From NCBI GenBank assembly GCA_905235275.1, contig CAJOLA010000008.1, positions 1 through 35,149 of the forward strand: a stretch of DNA of 35,149 nt, written 5' to 3'. Shown here piece by piece: positions 13,381-23,094 of this stretch (positions are counted from its first letter, which is position 1; each line of letters opens with the position of its first letter). The translations under genes and the position numbers were made by a program. The stretch is from an uncultured Lachnospiraceae bacterium (GTDB lineage Bacteria > Bacillota > Clostridia > Lachnospirales > Lachnospiraceae). The notes under the pieces were generated by a model. That model was not told the origin of the DNA and did no database searches. It saw nothing but the letters and a program-made list of their open reading frames with translations.

Positions 13381-14497
13381 TAATCTCGGGATTTATATTC
13401 ATATACCGTTTTGTGAAAGGAAGTGCAGGTATTGCGACTTCCTTTCTTTTAATGCAGATGAGCCCATAAAAGAAAGCTATGTCGAAGCACTTTTAAGAGA
13501 GATTAAAGAAAATCCGCATACGACAAGAACGGTAGATACTATATTTTTCGGAGGCGGTACGCCGTCGGTGCTGCCTGCGCGCCTTATCGCACGAATACTT
13601 GATGAATTACGAAAAAGCTTTAACGTCCGTGAGGATGCGGAAATTACGGTCGAGTGTAATCCCGGGACGCTTGATAAAGATAAGCTTAAAATTTTTAAAA
13701 GCGCGGGAGTAAATCGCATAAGCTTCGGTCTTCAGTCGGCTGATGATGCAGAGCTTGAGATGCTGGGAAGGATCCATAATTTCGAAGATTTTAAGGAAAG
13801 CTTTCTTGCGGCTAAAGAAGCGGGCTTTGAAAATATAAACGTTGACATCATGATGGCGCTTCCCGGGCAACTCCGCGAGACTCTTTTTTATACGATTGAA
13901 GAGGTGACGGCACTCGGTCCCAAACACATATCCATGTACAGCCTTATATTGGAAGAGGGCACGCCTTTAAAAGAAAGCCTGCCGAACCTGCCGCCTCTTC
14001 CAAGCGAAGATAAGGAACGTGAAATGTATAAAGAAGCGACTAAGCTTCTTAAAAGCAAGGGCTACGGCAGATATGAGATTTCCAATTATTCAAAGCCGGG
14101 GTTTGAGAGCAGGCATAATATAAGATATTGGCAGCTTGATGAGTATCTGGGATTTGGAATCGGTGCGGCTTCTTTTACGGAAGGAAAAAGATTTTCAAAT
14201 ACGGAGAGTATCGAGGATTATATTAAGACGGATGATTTTGAAAAGATAAAGCGTGACGTGACGATTCTTTCAAAAGAAGATCTCATGGGTGAGTTTATGT
14301 TTTTGGGGCTGCGCATGATGAGAGGCGTATCAGGAAAAGATTTTTATGAAAGATTCGGTGAGGATATGAAAGAGGTGTTTGCAGATGCCGTAAAGGCGCA
14401 CCTGCAGGACGGAACGCTTAAGGCGACAGAGGAGGGTTTTTCGCTTACGGAGCGGGGGATTGATGTAAGTAATTACGTGATGGCTGACTTCGTGTAA
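13370..14497 (+). CDS. hemW: HemW-like radical SAM protein
   Basis: 375 residues. IYIHIPFCERKCRYCDF (about residues 8-24) holds the CxxxCxxC that binds the radical SAM [4Fe-4S] cluster. FFGGGTPS, the EVTVECNPG-type segment, the LQSADDAELEMLGRIH segment and the C-terminal HemN-like domain (ERFGEDM and SLTERG) follow. The family was formerly annotated as oxygen-independent coproporphyrinogen oxidase; HemW proteins are regarded as haem chaperones, and this lineage need not make haem. The TTG start has GGAG 7 nt upstream and overlaps the zinc-ribbon gene; no ATG is placed before the SAM motif. Confidence 0.9.
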   Translation: MKDNNLGIYIHIPFCERKCRYCDFLSFNADEPIKESYVEALLREIKENPHTTRTVDTIFFGGGTPSVLPARLIARILDELRKSFNVREDAEITVECNPGTLDKDKLKIFKSAGVNRISFGLQSADDAELEMLGRIHNFEDFKESFLAAKEAGFENINVDIMMALPGQLRETLFYTIEEVTALGPKHISMYSLILEEGTPLKESLPNLPPLPSEDKEREMYKEATKLLKSKGYGRYEISNYSKPGFESRHNIRYWQLDEYLGFGIGAASFTEGKRFSNTESIEDYIKTDDFEKIKRDVTILSKEDLMGEFMFLGLRMMRGVSGKDFYERFGEDMKEVFADAVKAHLQDGTLKATEEGFSLTERGIDVSNYVMADFV

Positions 14498-14513
14498 CGC
14501 ATTTTGTTTCGTG

Positions 14514-14541
14514 TCGACTTCTTATTAAATTATGTTACAAT
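14514..14541 (+). promoter_or_regulatory. Possible promoter of the dehydrogenase operon
   Basis: TCGACT (14514-14519), 16-bp spacer, TACAAT (14536-14541), 20 nt ahead of the ATG with GAGG between. Confidence 0.45.
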
Positions 14542-14562
14542 ACACCACAAGAGGTAAATTTT

Positions 14563-15534
14563 ATGAAGATGTTCGTGTACAGTCTGCGTGAGTATGACGA
14601 GAGAAAATATTTTGATGACATTTGCGGAGAACTCGGGGTAGAGTACGAATCAACCGATGTTGTTCCGACCGTTGATAACATTTCGCTTGCCGACGGATTC
14701 GATGTGATTAACATAATTACATGCCCGATAGATGAGGAGAGAATCATCAGACTTAAGGAAGCGGGAGTTAAGCTTATCATGAGCAGGACAGTCGGCACCG
14801 ACCACATCGATAAAGAGGCGGCCGCAAGATACGGAATTTCGGTTATGAATATATCCTACAGTCCGGCAGCAGTGGCGGATTATGCGATTATGCTTATGCT
14901 TATGGGCTTAAGAAAATTAAAATATATAGCAATCCGCACCATAGGTCGTGATTACGGACTGGAGGGGCGCCTGGGCAGGGAAATGCACGAATGCACGGTG
15001 GGCCTTTACGGAGGAGGCTACATCGGAAAAACGGTCGCGAAGGAACTTTCCGGCTTCGGATGTAAGACGCTTATTTGCGACAGGCACCCGGATGAAGAGA
15101 CAAAAAAATATGCGGAGTACGTCGATGAAGACAGGCTCTTTGCGGAGAGCGATATTATTTCACTTCACGTATCGGGAACGCAGGAAAATTTCCACATGAT
15201 AGGAAGAGAAGAATTCGCCAAAATGAAAGACGGTGTCATGATTATTAATACCGCAAGGGGACTTCTTATAGATACACCTGCCATGATAGAGGCGATTGAA
15301 AGCGGTAAGATCGGTTTTGCAGGTCTTGACGTTATCGAGAATGAAAAGGGAATGTATTACTTCGATCATGAAGACAGGATACTTACCAATAAGGACTTCA
15401 GCATATTGAACGGTTATCCGAATGTGATGGTCCTTCCGCATATGGGATTTTATACGGAATCCGCAGTGCGTGATATGGTGGTAAATTCAGTGATTGCAGC
15501 TAACGATTATTTCAGTAAGGGAGAAAATGAATGA
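14563..15534 (+). CDS. D-isomer-specific 2-hydroxyacid dehydrogenase (D-lactate dehydrogenase-like)
   Basis: 323 residues, family length. RTVGTDHID (about 75-83), SPAAVADYAIMLML (about 100-113), a Rossmann turn GLYGGGYIG (about 147-155), catalytic Arg in NTARGLL (about 230), Glu in DVIENE (about 262) and His in LPHMGFYTE (about 292) give the full catalytic set. It reduces a 2-keto acid to the D-hydroxy acid with NADH. The overall pattern is closest to D-LDH/VanH-type enzymes, but there is no vanA/vanX nearby, so fermentative D-lactate formation is more likely. The third Gly-x-Gly position (GGGYIG) is slightly unusual. It overlaps the next gene by ATGA. Confidence 0.85.
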   Translation: MKMFVYSLREYDERKYFDDICGELGVEYESTDVVPTVDNISLADGFDVINIITCPIDEERIIRLKEAGVKLIMSRTVGTDHIDKEAAARYGISVMNISYSPAAVADYAIMLMLMGLRKLKYIAIRTIGRDYGLEGRLGREMHECTVGLYGGGYIGKTVAKELSGFGCKTLICDRHPDEETKKYAEYVDEDRLFAESDIISLHVSGTQENFHMIGREEFAKMKDGVMIINTARGLLIDTPAMIEAIESGKIGFAGLDVIENEKGMYYFDHEDRILTNKDFSILNGYPNVMVLPHMGFYTESAVRDMVVNSVIAANDYFSKGENE

Positions 15535-16151
15535 TTAAGTTTGAAAGAGTAAGCGTGATGAATTTTGAAAATGCCATGCGCGGTGCGAGGAATCCGCTAA
15601 ACAGCTGGGACAGATCCGACAGCCGCATTGAAAACGGAGAATTCATCTTTGGGGAAAAGGACCTTGATCTTGCAAAGAGACTTGCACGTTCGGGAAGCGA
15701 CCACAGAAAATTCGTAAGACAGATTTTCGTGTCGGTTGATATTACCGCGCCCATTTATTGGTGGAAGGAGTATGACACATATAAGGTCGCAACTGTTGCA
15801 AACTCCACGAGCACCATGCATAAGATTCATTCAAAGCCCTTCGAGCTTGACGACTTCAGCCACGATCACTTAACGCCCGAGGCTCTTGAGATGTTAAAGA
15901 ATACGATTGACGGACTTGAAAAGATGCGACAGGAGTATGTTGAGACTAAGGATAAGACGCTTTGGTATTCTCTTATCCAGCTTCTCCCGGAAGGTTATCA
16001 TCAGATGCGTACATGCTCCATGAATTACGAGAACCTTATCGGCATGTATCATTCAAGAAAAGCGCACAAGCTTGACGAGTGGCATGATTTTTGTGATTGG
16101 GCGCTGACACTGCCGTATTTTAAAGACATATTTTTTGATGAGGAGAACTGA
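15531..16151 (+). CDS. Uncharacterised protein, possibly ThyX-fold
   Basis: 206 residues, no membrane segment. Notable stretches are GARNPLNSWDRSDS (about 18-31), DLAKRLARSGSDHRKFVRQ (about 43-61), APIYWWKEYDTYKVATVANS (about 70-89) with STSTMHKIHSKPF, and LLPEGYHQMRTCSMNYENL (about 148-166). I recall close relatives in many Lachnospiraceae and phages, usually unannotated. The helical layout with paired His and Arg-rich segments loosely recalls flavin-dependent thymidylate synthase ThyX, but the RHR-x7-S motif is not present. It is translationally coupled on both sides (4-nt and 1-nt overlaps). Function unknown. Confidence 0.7.
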   Translation: MIKFERVSVMNFENAMRGARNPLNSWDRSDSRIENGEFIFGEKDLDLAKRLARSGSDHRKFVRQIFVSVDITAPIYWWKEYDTYKVATVANSTSTMHKIHSKPFELDDFSHDHLTPEALEMLKNTIDGLEKMRQEYVETKDKTLWYSLIQLLPEGYHQMRTCSMNYENLIGMYHSRKAHKLDEWHDFCDWALTLPYFKDIFFDEEN

Positions 16152-16390
16152 TGCGCTTAGATAAATTTTTGAAAGTATCGCGTCTTATTAAAAGGAGAAC
16201 GATAGCAAACGAGGCCTGTGACGCCGGAAGAGTTAAACTGAATGACAAGGTTGCGCGGGCGTCGGCAGACGTTAAGGCCGGTGATATCATCGAGATATCA
16301 TTCGGTAATAAGACCGTTAAAGCACGCGTAAAGGAAGTAAAAGAGACGATACATAAAGAAGATGCCGCAGAGATGGTGGAGTTTATCTAA
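16151..16390 (+). CDS. rqcP: RqcP, S4-domain ribosome quality control factor
   Basis: 79 residues, essentially one S4 RNA-binding domain: MRLDKFLKVSRLIKRRTIAN, GRVKLND and GDIIEISFGN. RqcP (Bacillus YabO, Hsp15-like) stabilises tRNA on stalled 50S subunits so that RqcH can add alanine tails. The gene order rqcP-divIC-tilS-ftsH matches Bacillus apart from missing sporulation genes. Its ATG overlaps the stop of the previous gene by one base. Confidence 0.93.
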   Translation: MRLDKFLKVSRLIKRRTIANEACDAGRVKLNDKVARASADVKAGDIIEISFGNKTVKARVKEVKETIHKEDAAEMVEFI

Positions 16391-16598
16391 ACATACGACA
16401 GACGCGTGATTTATATAAAAATGCGCCGGAGATTGTAAGGGTACGTAAGAATTTCCCGAATTTTGAAGTTTTTTTTAAAAAAACGCCTCAAAAAAGGCTA
16501 AAATACTGGATTTTTTGTTAAAAAAGGCTTGAAATTGGTATTTGCGGGTGTTATATTGACTGTGTATAAATTTTAACAAGCGTTTTTAGGGAAAAAAT
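16391..16598 (+). other. Intergenic region ahead of divIC
   Basis: 208 bp without a gene on either strand that I can support. It is AT-rich, with homopolymer runs and a short direct repeat AAAAAAGGCT (about 16490 and 16521). A promoter sits at 16529-16557. In spore-formers yabP and yabQ lie here; no remnant is visible. Confidence 0.6.
16529..16557 (+). promoter_or_regulatory. Promoter of divIC-tilS-ftsH
   Basis: TTGAAA (16529-16534), 17-bp spacer, TATATT (16552-16557). It implies that divIC and downstream genes have a transcription start separate from the dehydrogenase-rqcP cluster. Confidence 0.75.
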
Positions 16599-16925
16599 AT
16601 GCGTTTAGAAACGAGAAGACAAAGGGAAAGAAGAATACGCAACGCCAGGAGAAGGACCGTTGTAGGTCTCGTTTCCACAATAGGTGTAATTGCGGTTTTT
16701 GTTATTATACTTATTTCCGGCAAGATCAGGCTGGACAACAAGAGCAGGGAATATAACGCCGCGCTGTCCACTCTTGAGCAGGAGATGGAAGTTCAGAGAC
16801 AAAGAACTGAAAAGCTGCAGGAGAAGAAAGAGTATACCAAGACGAGAGAGTATACCGAGGATGTGGCTAAGAATAAGCTGGGGCTTATTTATCCGGATGA
16901 GATTATTTTCCGGGCGGAGGATTAA
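16599..16925 (+). CDS. divIC: Septum formation initiator DivIC/FtsB family
   Basis: 108 residues. A strongly basic N-terminus (RRQRERRIRNARRRT) is followed by one membrane helix (about 22-40), a coiled coil (about 45-80, LSTLEQEMEVQRQRTEKLQEKK) and the short conserved end AKNKLGLIYPDEIIF. DivIC partners FtsL and DivIB at the division site. The family and the position between rqcP and tilS agree. Ribosome site AGGGAAA is modest. Confidence 0.9.
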   Translation: MRLETRRQRERRIRNARRRTVVGLVSTIGVIAVFVIILISGKIRLDNKSREYNAALSTLEQEMEVQRQRTEKLQEKKEYTKTREYTEDVAKNKLGLIYPDEIIFRAED

Positions 16926-16928
16926 GAA

Positions 16929-18356
16929 TTGCACAATCAAAAGGCGGCAACCGCAGTTTTCGAGTTTATGAAAGCTCATAACATGGTGGCTGCAGATGAT
17001 AATATAATAATCGGTTTTTCAGGAGGGGCAGATTCGGTTTGCCTTCTTTTTATTTTAAATTTATTAAAAAAAGAAGTGCCCGAATTTGCCTCTCTTAATT
17101 TGCATGCGGTGCATCTTAATCACGGGATACGAGGCGCCGAGGCAAAAAGGGACGAGGAGTTCGTAAAGGATTTTTGTGAGAAGCTGGGCGTGGAGCTGAC
17201 AGTTATAAGTAGGGATATTCCGACAATAGCAAAAGAGACGGGTGAGAGCGAGGAGGCAGCGGGACGCCGTGTGCGTTACGGGATATTCAGGGAAAAGCTT
17301 GAGGATCTTGGCGGAGGAGTGATTGCGACCGCGCATCACAAGAACGATTCGGCCGAGACGATTCTTTTTAATCTGGCGAGAGGCAGCGGGCTTGAAGGAG
17401 TGACAGGCATAACCCCGTGCGGGAGAGGAATCATCAGACCTCTGCTTTGTCTTACGAGAGATGAGATAGAAGAATTCATAAATGAAAATAATCTGGAATT
17501 TGTCACAGACTCGACCAATGCCGACACGAAATATACGAGAAATTTCATCCGCCATGAGATAATTACGCCAATGACGGAGAGGGTAAATAAAAACTTCGTG
17601 GAGCATGTCTGCAATTTTTCCGATATTGCCCGCAGATATAAGGATTTTGTGGACGGGGAAGCTGACAGGATACTCGGTAAACCGCAAAACGGATTTTATA
17701 AATTCAAAAAAGATGAACTGGCAGGACTTCCTGACATCCTGCTTGAAACAGTGATTTTAAAGGCGTATCAGGCTTTAAGCCCCGACAGCCTTGACATAAG
17801 CGCGGAAAGGATTCGTGCGGTTGCTAAAGGTATAAAAGCGCCTTTCACGGGTTCTAAGACATATGAATTACCGAAGGGCGTAGGGGTGAGAGCTGCTTCC
17901 GATGAGATAAAATTTTTTGTGGGAGATGAAGAACCCGTTCAGGAGAGCCCGGCGCTTTATTTTATGGACGATGAGGTGCGCGGGAGACTAAATCGCGGGG
18001 AAAGAGTTGAATTAACGTACGGTCACTACCGGATAAGTCTTTTTCTTGCTGAAAATTTTATTAAAAACGGAGATGGCGACTATACGAAATATTTTAATTA
18101 TGATAAAATTACTTCTAATGTCTGCATCAGGAAAAGACAACCGAAAGATACGATAATTATCGATAATAAAGGCTCTGATAAGAAGCTCAAAAAAGAATTT
18201 ATCGACCGGAAGATACCGGAGGATTTTCGAAGTGAATGCCTGATTTTTGCCGATGGCAACCATTGTCTGTGGGCGGTGGGAGTAAGGCAGTCGGTTGATA
18301 CGTTTGCGGATAAGGATAGTACGGTTCTTGAAGTGACCGTAAAAGAGGAGATTTAA
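16929..18356 (+). CDS. tilS: tRNA(Ile)-lysidine synthase
   Basis: 475 residues. The PP-loop GFSGGADS (about 29-36) binds ATP; LNHGIRGAEAKRDEEFV, EEAAGRRVRYG, TAHHKNDSAET (about 137-147) and RNFIRHEI are classic TilS motifs. The C-terminal domain includes CIRKRQPKDTI. It converts the wobble C of tRNA-Ile(CAU) to lysidine and is essential. The start is TTG, with GGAGG about 9 nt upstream; the next Met (residue 14) would leave a long untranslated gap. It starts 3 nt after the divIC stop. Confidence 0.95.
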   Translation: MHNQKAATAVFEFMKAHNMVAADDNIIIGFSGGADSVCLLFILNLLKKEVPEFASLNLHAVHLNHGIRGAEAKRDEEFVKDFCEKLGVELTVISRDIPTIAKETGESEEAAGRRVRYGIFREKLEDLGGGVIATAHHKNDSAETILFNLARGSGLEGVTGITPCGRGIIRPLLCLTRDEIEEFINENNLEFVTDSTNADTKYTRNFIRHEIITPMTERVNKNFVEHVCNFSDIARRYKDFVDGEADRILGKPQNGFYKFKKDELAGLPDILLETVILKAYQALSPDSLDISAERIRAVAKGIKAPFTGSKTYELPKGVGVRAASDEIKFFVGDEEPVQESPALYFMDDEVRGRLNRGERVELTYGHYRISLFLAENFIKNGDGDYTKYFNYDKITSNVCIRKRQPKDTIIIDNKGSDKKLKKEFIDRKIPEDFRSECLIFADGNHCLWAVGVRQSVDTFADKDSTVLEVTVKEEI

Positions 18357-18361
18357 GATAC

Positions 18362-20182
18362 ATGAACAACAACAAAAGGAGTAATTTCGGAATAATATTA
18401 TACTCCTGTATTTTAGCGGGGCTGTTTCTCGCATTTATTATCGGACGTGCGAATGCGCAAAAGCCGGATGAGTACACATATGCCGAGTTCCAGACGGATG
18501 TCGATGCCGGCAGAGTGAAACAGCTTGAGCTTAATCAGAACCAGGAAGTTCCGACCGGTTTACTGAAGGTTGAACTTAGCGACGGAACGAAGCACGAGCA
18601 TCTGTACGTATCCGACGTTCATGACGTTGAGAAGTACCTTCTTGAGAAGAACGTAAAATACGAGCTAAAGGATGTTAAGCGAGAGAGTGCGTGGCTGACC
18701 ACGATTATTCCGACGGTTATCATGATAGGTGCCATCGTCGTGATGTTTTTATTCATCACGAGGAGTACCGGGGGAGGCAGGATGTCCTCCTTTGGCAAGA
18801 GCAAGGCCCGGATGACAGAGGGCGGCGAGTCGAAGGTTACGTTTAAGGATGTGGCCGGCGTTGACGAAGAGAGGGAAGAGCTTGAGGAGATAGTTGATTT
18901 CCTTAAGGATCCGTTCAAGTATACGAGACTCGGTGCAAGGATTCCGAAGGGTGTTATCCTTACGGGTCCTCCGGGAACGGGTAAGACGCTTCTTGCAAAG
19001 GCAGTTGCGGGAGAAGCAGGTGTGCCGTTTTACAGCATTTCCGGTTCCGACTTTGTGGAGATGTTTGTCGGTGTCGGTGCGTCACGTGTGCGTGACATGT
19101 TTGCCGAAGCCAAAAAGAATGCGCCGTGTATCGTATTTATCGATGAGATCGATGCCGTTGCAAGACAGCGTGGTTCAGGTCTTGGCGGCGGACACGACGA
19201 GAGAGAGCAGACACTTAACCAGATGCTCGTTGAGATGGACGGATTCGATATGAACTCCGGTATCATCGTTATGGCGGCAACGAACAGGATTGACATACTT
19301 GATCCCGCCATCTTAAGACCGGGAAGATTCGACCGTAAAATCGCGGTCGGCGCTCCCGATGTAAAGGGAAGACTTGCAATTTTGAAGGTTCATGCGTCAC
19401 ACAAGCCGATGGCAGACGATGTGGATCTTGAATCACTTGCCAAGACGACTGCCGGATTTACCGGAGCCGATCTTGAAAATGTGCTTAATGAAGCTGCGAT
19501 TAACGCTGCTACGAGAAAGCATGATTTCATTACGAATGAAGACGTAAAGGATGCTTTCATAAAAGAGGGCATCGGAAAAGAAAAGAAGAGCCGTGTCATT
19601 TCCCCGAAAGAGAGAAAGATTACGGCATATCACGAATCCGGTCATGCGATACTTTTCCATGTATTGCCTGATATGGGACCTGTTCATACCATTTCCATCA
19701 TACCGACCGGTATGGGTGCGGCAGGTTATACAATGCCTCTTCCCGAGAATGATGAGATATTCAACACGAAGGGTAAGATGCTCCAGAATATCATAGTCGC
19801 AATGGGCGGTCGTGTGGCTGAAGAACTGGTCTTTGACGACATAACCACCGGTGCGTCACAGGATATCAAGCAGGCTACGGCACTCGCTAAGGATATGGTT
19901 ACCAAGTACGGATTCTCATCCAAGCTTGGTCCTATCAACTACGAGGCCGGCAGTGAAGAGGTATTCATAGGACGTGAGATTGGTCACAGCAGACCTTACA
20001 GTGAGTCGGTAGCCACTACCATCGATGCTGAAGTAAAGAGAATAGTGGATGAATGTTACAAGAGTGCGAAGCAGATAATCGAGAAATACAGAAATGTTCT
20101 TGATAAGTCTTCCGAGCTCTTACTTAAAAAAGAAAAATTAACAAGGGAAGAGTTTGAAAGTTTATTTTCCCGGGAAGTTTAA
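18362..20182 (+). CDS. ftsH: ATP-dependent membrane zinc metalloprotease FtsH
   Basis: 606 residues. N-terminal helix (about 9-30), external domain, second helix (about 112-133), AAA+ domain with Walker [10 protein letters not shown] (201-209), Walker B VFIDEID (about 258-264) and SRH region [18 protein letters not shown]. The peptidase has HESGH (424-428) for zinc and a third ligand near [15 protein letters not shown]. It degrades misfolded and regulatory membrane proteins. The C-terminal tail is short. It starts 6 nt after tilS, the conserved order. Confidence 0.97.
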   Translation: MNNNKRSNFGIILYSCILAGLFLAFIIGRANAQKPDEYTYAEFQTDVDAGRVKQLELNQNQEVPTGLLKVELSDGTKHEHLYVSDVHDVEKYLLEKNVKYELKDVKRESAWLTTIIPTVIMIGAIVVMFLFITRSTGGGRMSSFGKSKARMTEGGESKVTFKDVAGVDEEREELEEIVDFLKDPFKYTRLGARIPKGVILTGPPGTGKTLLAKAVAGEAGVPFYSISGSDFVEMFVGVGASRVRDMFAEAKKNAPCIVFIDEIDAVARQRGSGLGGGHDEREQTLNQMLVEMDGFDMNSGIIVMAATNRIDILDPAILRPGRFDRKIAVGAPDVKGRLAILKVHASHKPMADDVDLESLAKTTAGFTGADLENVLNEAAINAATRKHDFITNEDVKDAFIKEGIGKEKKSRVISPKERKITAYHESGHAILFHVLPDMGPVHTISIIPTGMGAAGYTMPLPENDEIFNTKGKMLQNIIVAMGGRVAEELVFDDITTGASQDIKQATALAKDMVTKYGFSSKLGPINYEAGSEEVFIGREIGHSRPYSESVATTIDAEVKRIVDECYKSAKQIIEKYRNVLDKSSELLLKKEKLTREEFESLFSREV

Positions 20183-20185
20183 AAA

Positions 20186-20929
20186 TTGAAAAGTCCGATC
20201 CGAAATGAAAAACTTAAAAAACTGACGATATTGACGGGTATATGCGCATGTTTAATTATTATTCCCATAGCTATAATTACGGGGATAGTGCGCGCTGCTT
20301 CCGGGCCTGAAGAAGTGCCTGCGGTTTCCGTGGAGGATATTGTTTCCCCCACGGAGACGACACTTGCAGAAGGAGAAGTTACTTCAAAGGGATATAAGAT
20401 TGAAGTGGTTGACGGGGTAACATTTATTAACGGAATACTTGTGGTTAACAAGACATATTCACTTCCGAAGAATTATAATCCCGGAGGCCTTACGGAAGAT
20501 ACGCAGAAAGCTTTTGAAAAGATGCGTGAGGCTGCGAACAAAGAAGGCATAAGACTTTGGGTGCAGTCAGGTTTTCGTTCATATGACAGACAAAAAGAGC
20601 TTTATGACAGGTATAATGAAGAACGCGGCACGGAGTATGCGGACGCCTATTCGGCGCGCCCCGGATATTCCGAGCATCAGAGCGGACTTTCTTTTGATGT
20701 AAACGAAGCAGGTACGAATTTTGAAGAGACAAAAGAAGGTCAATGGATAGAAAAGCATGCCCATGAATACGGATTTATCATAAGATTTCCGGAAGGTAAG
20801 GCGAAGTTTACGGGATATGAATTCGAGCCGTGGCATCTGCGATATGTAGGAGAGGAACTTGCAAAAGAATTGACAGACAACGATTTATGTCTGGAAGAGT
20901 ACTTAGGGATTACATCCGAGTATAAGTAA
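20186..20929 (+). CDS. VanY-type D-Ala-D-Ala carboxypeptidase
   Basis: 247 residues, TTG start just after ftsH. An N-terminal signal anchor (about 12-33) places the enzyme outside. The VanY domain (about 90-240) carries SGFRSYDRQKELYD, PGYSEHQSGLSFDVN (first zinc His and Asp) and FEPWHLRYVG (second His), the zinc site of the M15B peptidase family. It trims the terminal D-Ala of peptidoglycan stem peptides. This is ordinary cell-wall maintenance, since no vanA-type resistance genes accompany it. A longer Met start is not available in frame. Confidence 0.9.
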   Translation: MKSPIRNEKLKKLTILTGICACLIIIPIAIITGIVRAASGPEEVPAVSVEDIVSPTETTLAEGEVTSKGYKIEVVDGVTFINGILVVNKTYSLPKNYNPGGLTEDTQKAFEKMREAANKEGIRLWVQSGFRSYDRQKELYDRYNEERGTEYADAYSARPGYSEHQSGLSFDVNEAGTNFEETKEGQWIEKHAHEYGFIIRFPEGKAKFTGYEFEPWHLRYVGEELAKELTDNDLCLEEYLGITSEYK

Positions 20930-20949
20930 TATTTTTAAGAGGTACACTC

Positions 20950-21630
20950 ATGGATGAAAACATGCAGACGGAAGATATAGATATTAAGATCAACGTCGCA
21001 AAAGAAATAAAAGGGTATCCCGATAAGGAGTACTATAAGAAGAATTACGGAAAGCCCTATCATATAATGCGTCTGTGCTGTATTCCGGGTATTGTTTATT
21101 ATGTTCTCGGGATTATTCTTTATCAGACGGTAGGATTTCTGCTTCCGGGAATCGGTAACATTTTTACGGGATGGATCATAAGCGTATGGGTAACCGGTTC
21201 GATTGCCGGGATTCCGATTCTTTTCTTTGTGCAGCATCACAGCTTTTCAAGGATAAAGAATGACTATATGCTCTTCGGTAAGAATTTCTTTTTATGGCAT
21301 AAGCAGCTCCTTAATGAAAAGCTCGGTGATGAGATCATAACGAAGGATGAGGAATACAAGGTCATTGAGCTAAGCTGTAAGTCTGAAGAGACGAGAGGAT
21401 ATTTTAAGATAAGGGGTATCATCGAGAAGACCGAGATTCGAAACGGCAAAAGATGCAAGCCCGAGACGATGGTAAACATCAGCATTCCGAAGGTGTTCTC
21501 GCATATGGACGAGATTTACAGATACCCGATTGCGGAACAAAAATACAAAGATTATTCCAAAACACACATTCAGGAAAATAATTCAAAAGGTAAGGGGAAA
21601 AAGAAATGGCGGGAGATAAAAAACTGGTAG
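20950..21630 (+). CDS. Hypothetical membrane protein with two helices
   Basis: 226 residues. A hydrophilic N-terminus containing [20 protein letters not shown] precedes two hydrophobic helices (about 44-66 and 72-97). A cytosolic C-terminal domain follows that resembles other small PH-like or YcxB-like tails only loosely ([24 protein letters not shown]). The last 25 bases overlap the start of proS, and the end is very Lys-rich. I do not recognise a family. Ribosome site AAGAGG is present. Confidence 0.7.
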   Translation: MDENMQTEDIDIKINVAKEIKGYPDKEYYKKNYGKPYHIMRLCCIPGIVYYVLGIILYQTVGFLLPGIGNIFTGWIISVWVTGSIAGIPILFFVQHHSFSRIKNDYMLFGKNFFLWHKQLLNEKLGDEIITKDEEYKVIELSCKSEETRGYFKIRGIIEKTEIRNGKRCKPETMVNISIPKVFSHMDEIYRYPIAEQKYKDYSKTHIQENNSKGKGKKKWREIKNW

Positions 21631-23045
21631 AAGCTATCACATCCATGGAAGAGGATTTTGCCCAGTGGTATACGGACATCGTTAAGAAAGCCGAGCTTAT
21701 GGCATATTCTTCAGTGAAGGGCTTTATGATACTTAAGCCTGCCGGATATGCCATCTGGGAATCCATCCAGAAGCAGCTTGATAAGAAGTTCAAGGAGACG
21801 GGAGTGGAGAATGTCTACATGCCGCTTATGATCCCTGAGAGTCTCCTCGAAAAGGAAAAGGACCACGTAGAGGGCTTTGCTCCCGAGGTGGCATGGGTTA
21901 CAAAGGGAGGACTTGAGCCGTTGGCTGAGAACCTTTGCGTGCGCCCGACCTCAGAGACACTGTTTTGCGATTTCTACAGCAAGGAGATAGAGTCTTACAG
22001 AGACCTTCCTAAGGTCTATAACCAGTGGTGCTCCGTAGTAAGATGGGAGAAGGAGACGCGTCCGTTCCTTCGTTCAAGAGAATTCCTCTGGCAGGAAGGT
22101 CATACGGCTCACGCCACTCACGAGGAGGCACAGGAAAGAACGCTTCAGATGCTTAATCTCTATGCGGACTTTGCCGAGGAGGTTCTTGCAATCCCCGTTA
22201 TCAGAGGTCAGAAGACCGAGAAGGAGAAGTTTGCGGGAGCTGAGGCGACCTATACCATCGAGTCTCTCATGCACGACGGAAAGGCCCTTCAGAGCGGAAC
22301 GAGCCATAACTTCGGCGACGGATTTGCGAGAGCATTCGGCATCCAGTACACCGATAACGATAACAACCTTCAGTATGTACACCAGACGTCATGGGGCGTT
22401 ACGACACGTATGATAGGCGCCATCATCATGGTTCACGGCGATAACGAAGGCCTTGTCCTTCCACCGAGAATCGCACCGCTTCAGGTATGCATAGTTCCGA
22501 TTCAGCAAAAGAAGGAAGGCGTGCTTGAGAAGTGCCGCGAGGTTGAAGAATCATTAAGAGAGGCGGGCATTTCCGTAAAGACGGATGATTCCGACAAGAG
22601 CCCGGGCTGGAAGTTCTCGGAAGCCGAGATGCGCGGAATCCCGGTTCGTATCGAGATAGGACCGAGAGACTTGGAAGAGAATGCCTGCGTGCTCGTAAGA
22701 CGTGACACGAGGGAGAAGATCAAGAGCGGCCTTAACGGAATCGCAAGCGAGGTTAAGAAGCTTCTTGATACCATCCAGAAGGATATGTTCGAGAAGGCCA
22801 AGAAGCACCGTGACACGAACACATTCGAGGCTCATGACTATGATGAGTTCAAGGACATCATCGAGAATAAGCCGGGATTTGTGAAAGCCATGTGGTGCGA
22901 GGACGTTGCCTGCGAGGATAAGATAAAAGAAGAAACCACCGCCACATCAAGGTGTATGCCTTTTGAACAGGAAAAAATCTCCGACGTATGCGTATGTTGC
23001 GGAAAACCCGCAAAAAAATTGGTATACTGGGGAAAAGCTTATTAA
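21606..23045 (+). CDS. proS: Prolyl-tRNA synthetase, archaeal/eukaryal type
   Basis: 479 residues, the short ProRS type 3 without the bacterial insertion domain. [12 protein letters not shown] (about 44-55), CVRPTSET (about 116-123), the motif 2 region [24 protein letters not shown] (in pieces, about 143-166), [16 protein letters not shown] and [12 protein letters not shown] (motif 3 region) are all present. The C-terminal part has [18 protein letters not shown], a zinc-binding-like pair followed by the Tyr end typical of this type. It charges tRNA-Pro. AGGTAAGGGGAAA serves as ribosome site inside the upstream gene. Confidence 0.96.
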   Translation: MAGDKKLVEAITSMEEDFAQWYTDIVKKAELMAYSSVKGFMILKPAGYAIWESIQKQLDKKFKETGVENVYMPLMIPESLLEKEKDHVEGFAPEVAWVTKGGLEPLAENLCVRPTSETLFCDFYSKEIESYRDLPKVYNQWCSVVRWEKETRPFLRSREFLWQEGHTAHATHEEAQERTLQMLNLYADFAEEVLAIPVIRGQKTEKEKFAGAEATYTIESLMHDGKALQSGTSHNFGDGFARAFGIQYTDNDNNLQYVHQTSWGVTTRMIGAIIMVHGDNEGLVLPPRIAPLQVCIVPIQQKKEGVLEKCREVEESLREAGISVKTDDSDKSPGWKFSEAEMRGIPVRIEIGPRDLEENACVLVRRDTREKIKSGLNGIASEVKKLLDTIQKDMFEKAKKHRDTNTFEAHDYDEFKDIIENKPGFVKAMWCEDVACEDKIKEETTATSRCMPFEQEKISDVCVCCGKPAKKLVYWGKAY

Positions 23046-23049
23046 TTTA

Positions 23050-23058
23050 TGCTATAAT
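23050..23058 (+). promoter_or_regulatory. Extended -10 promoter of the 78-aa gene
   Basis: TGC-TATAAT directly after the proS stop, with TGGAGGAACAAAAG before the ATG at 23095. Confidence 0.65.
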
Positions 23059-23094
23059 ATAAAAGATTATTTAATATGTATGGAGGAACAAAAG

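Noticed and set aside
14563-20929. Vancomycin resistance cluster (VanH-like dehydrogenase plus VanY)
   Set aside because: The two genes are 5 kb apart with housekeeping genes between them, and no vanA/vanB ligase, vanX or vanRS is present.
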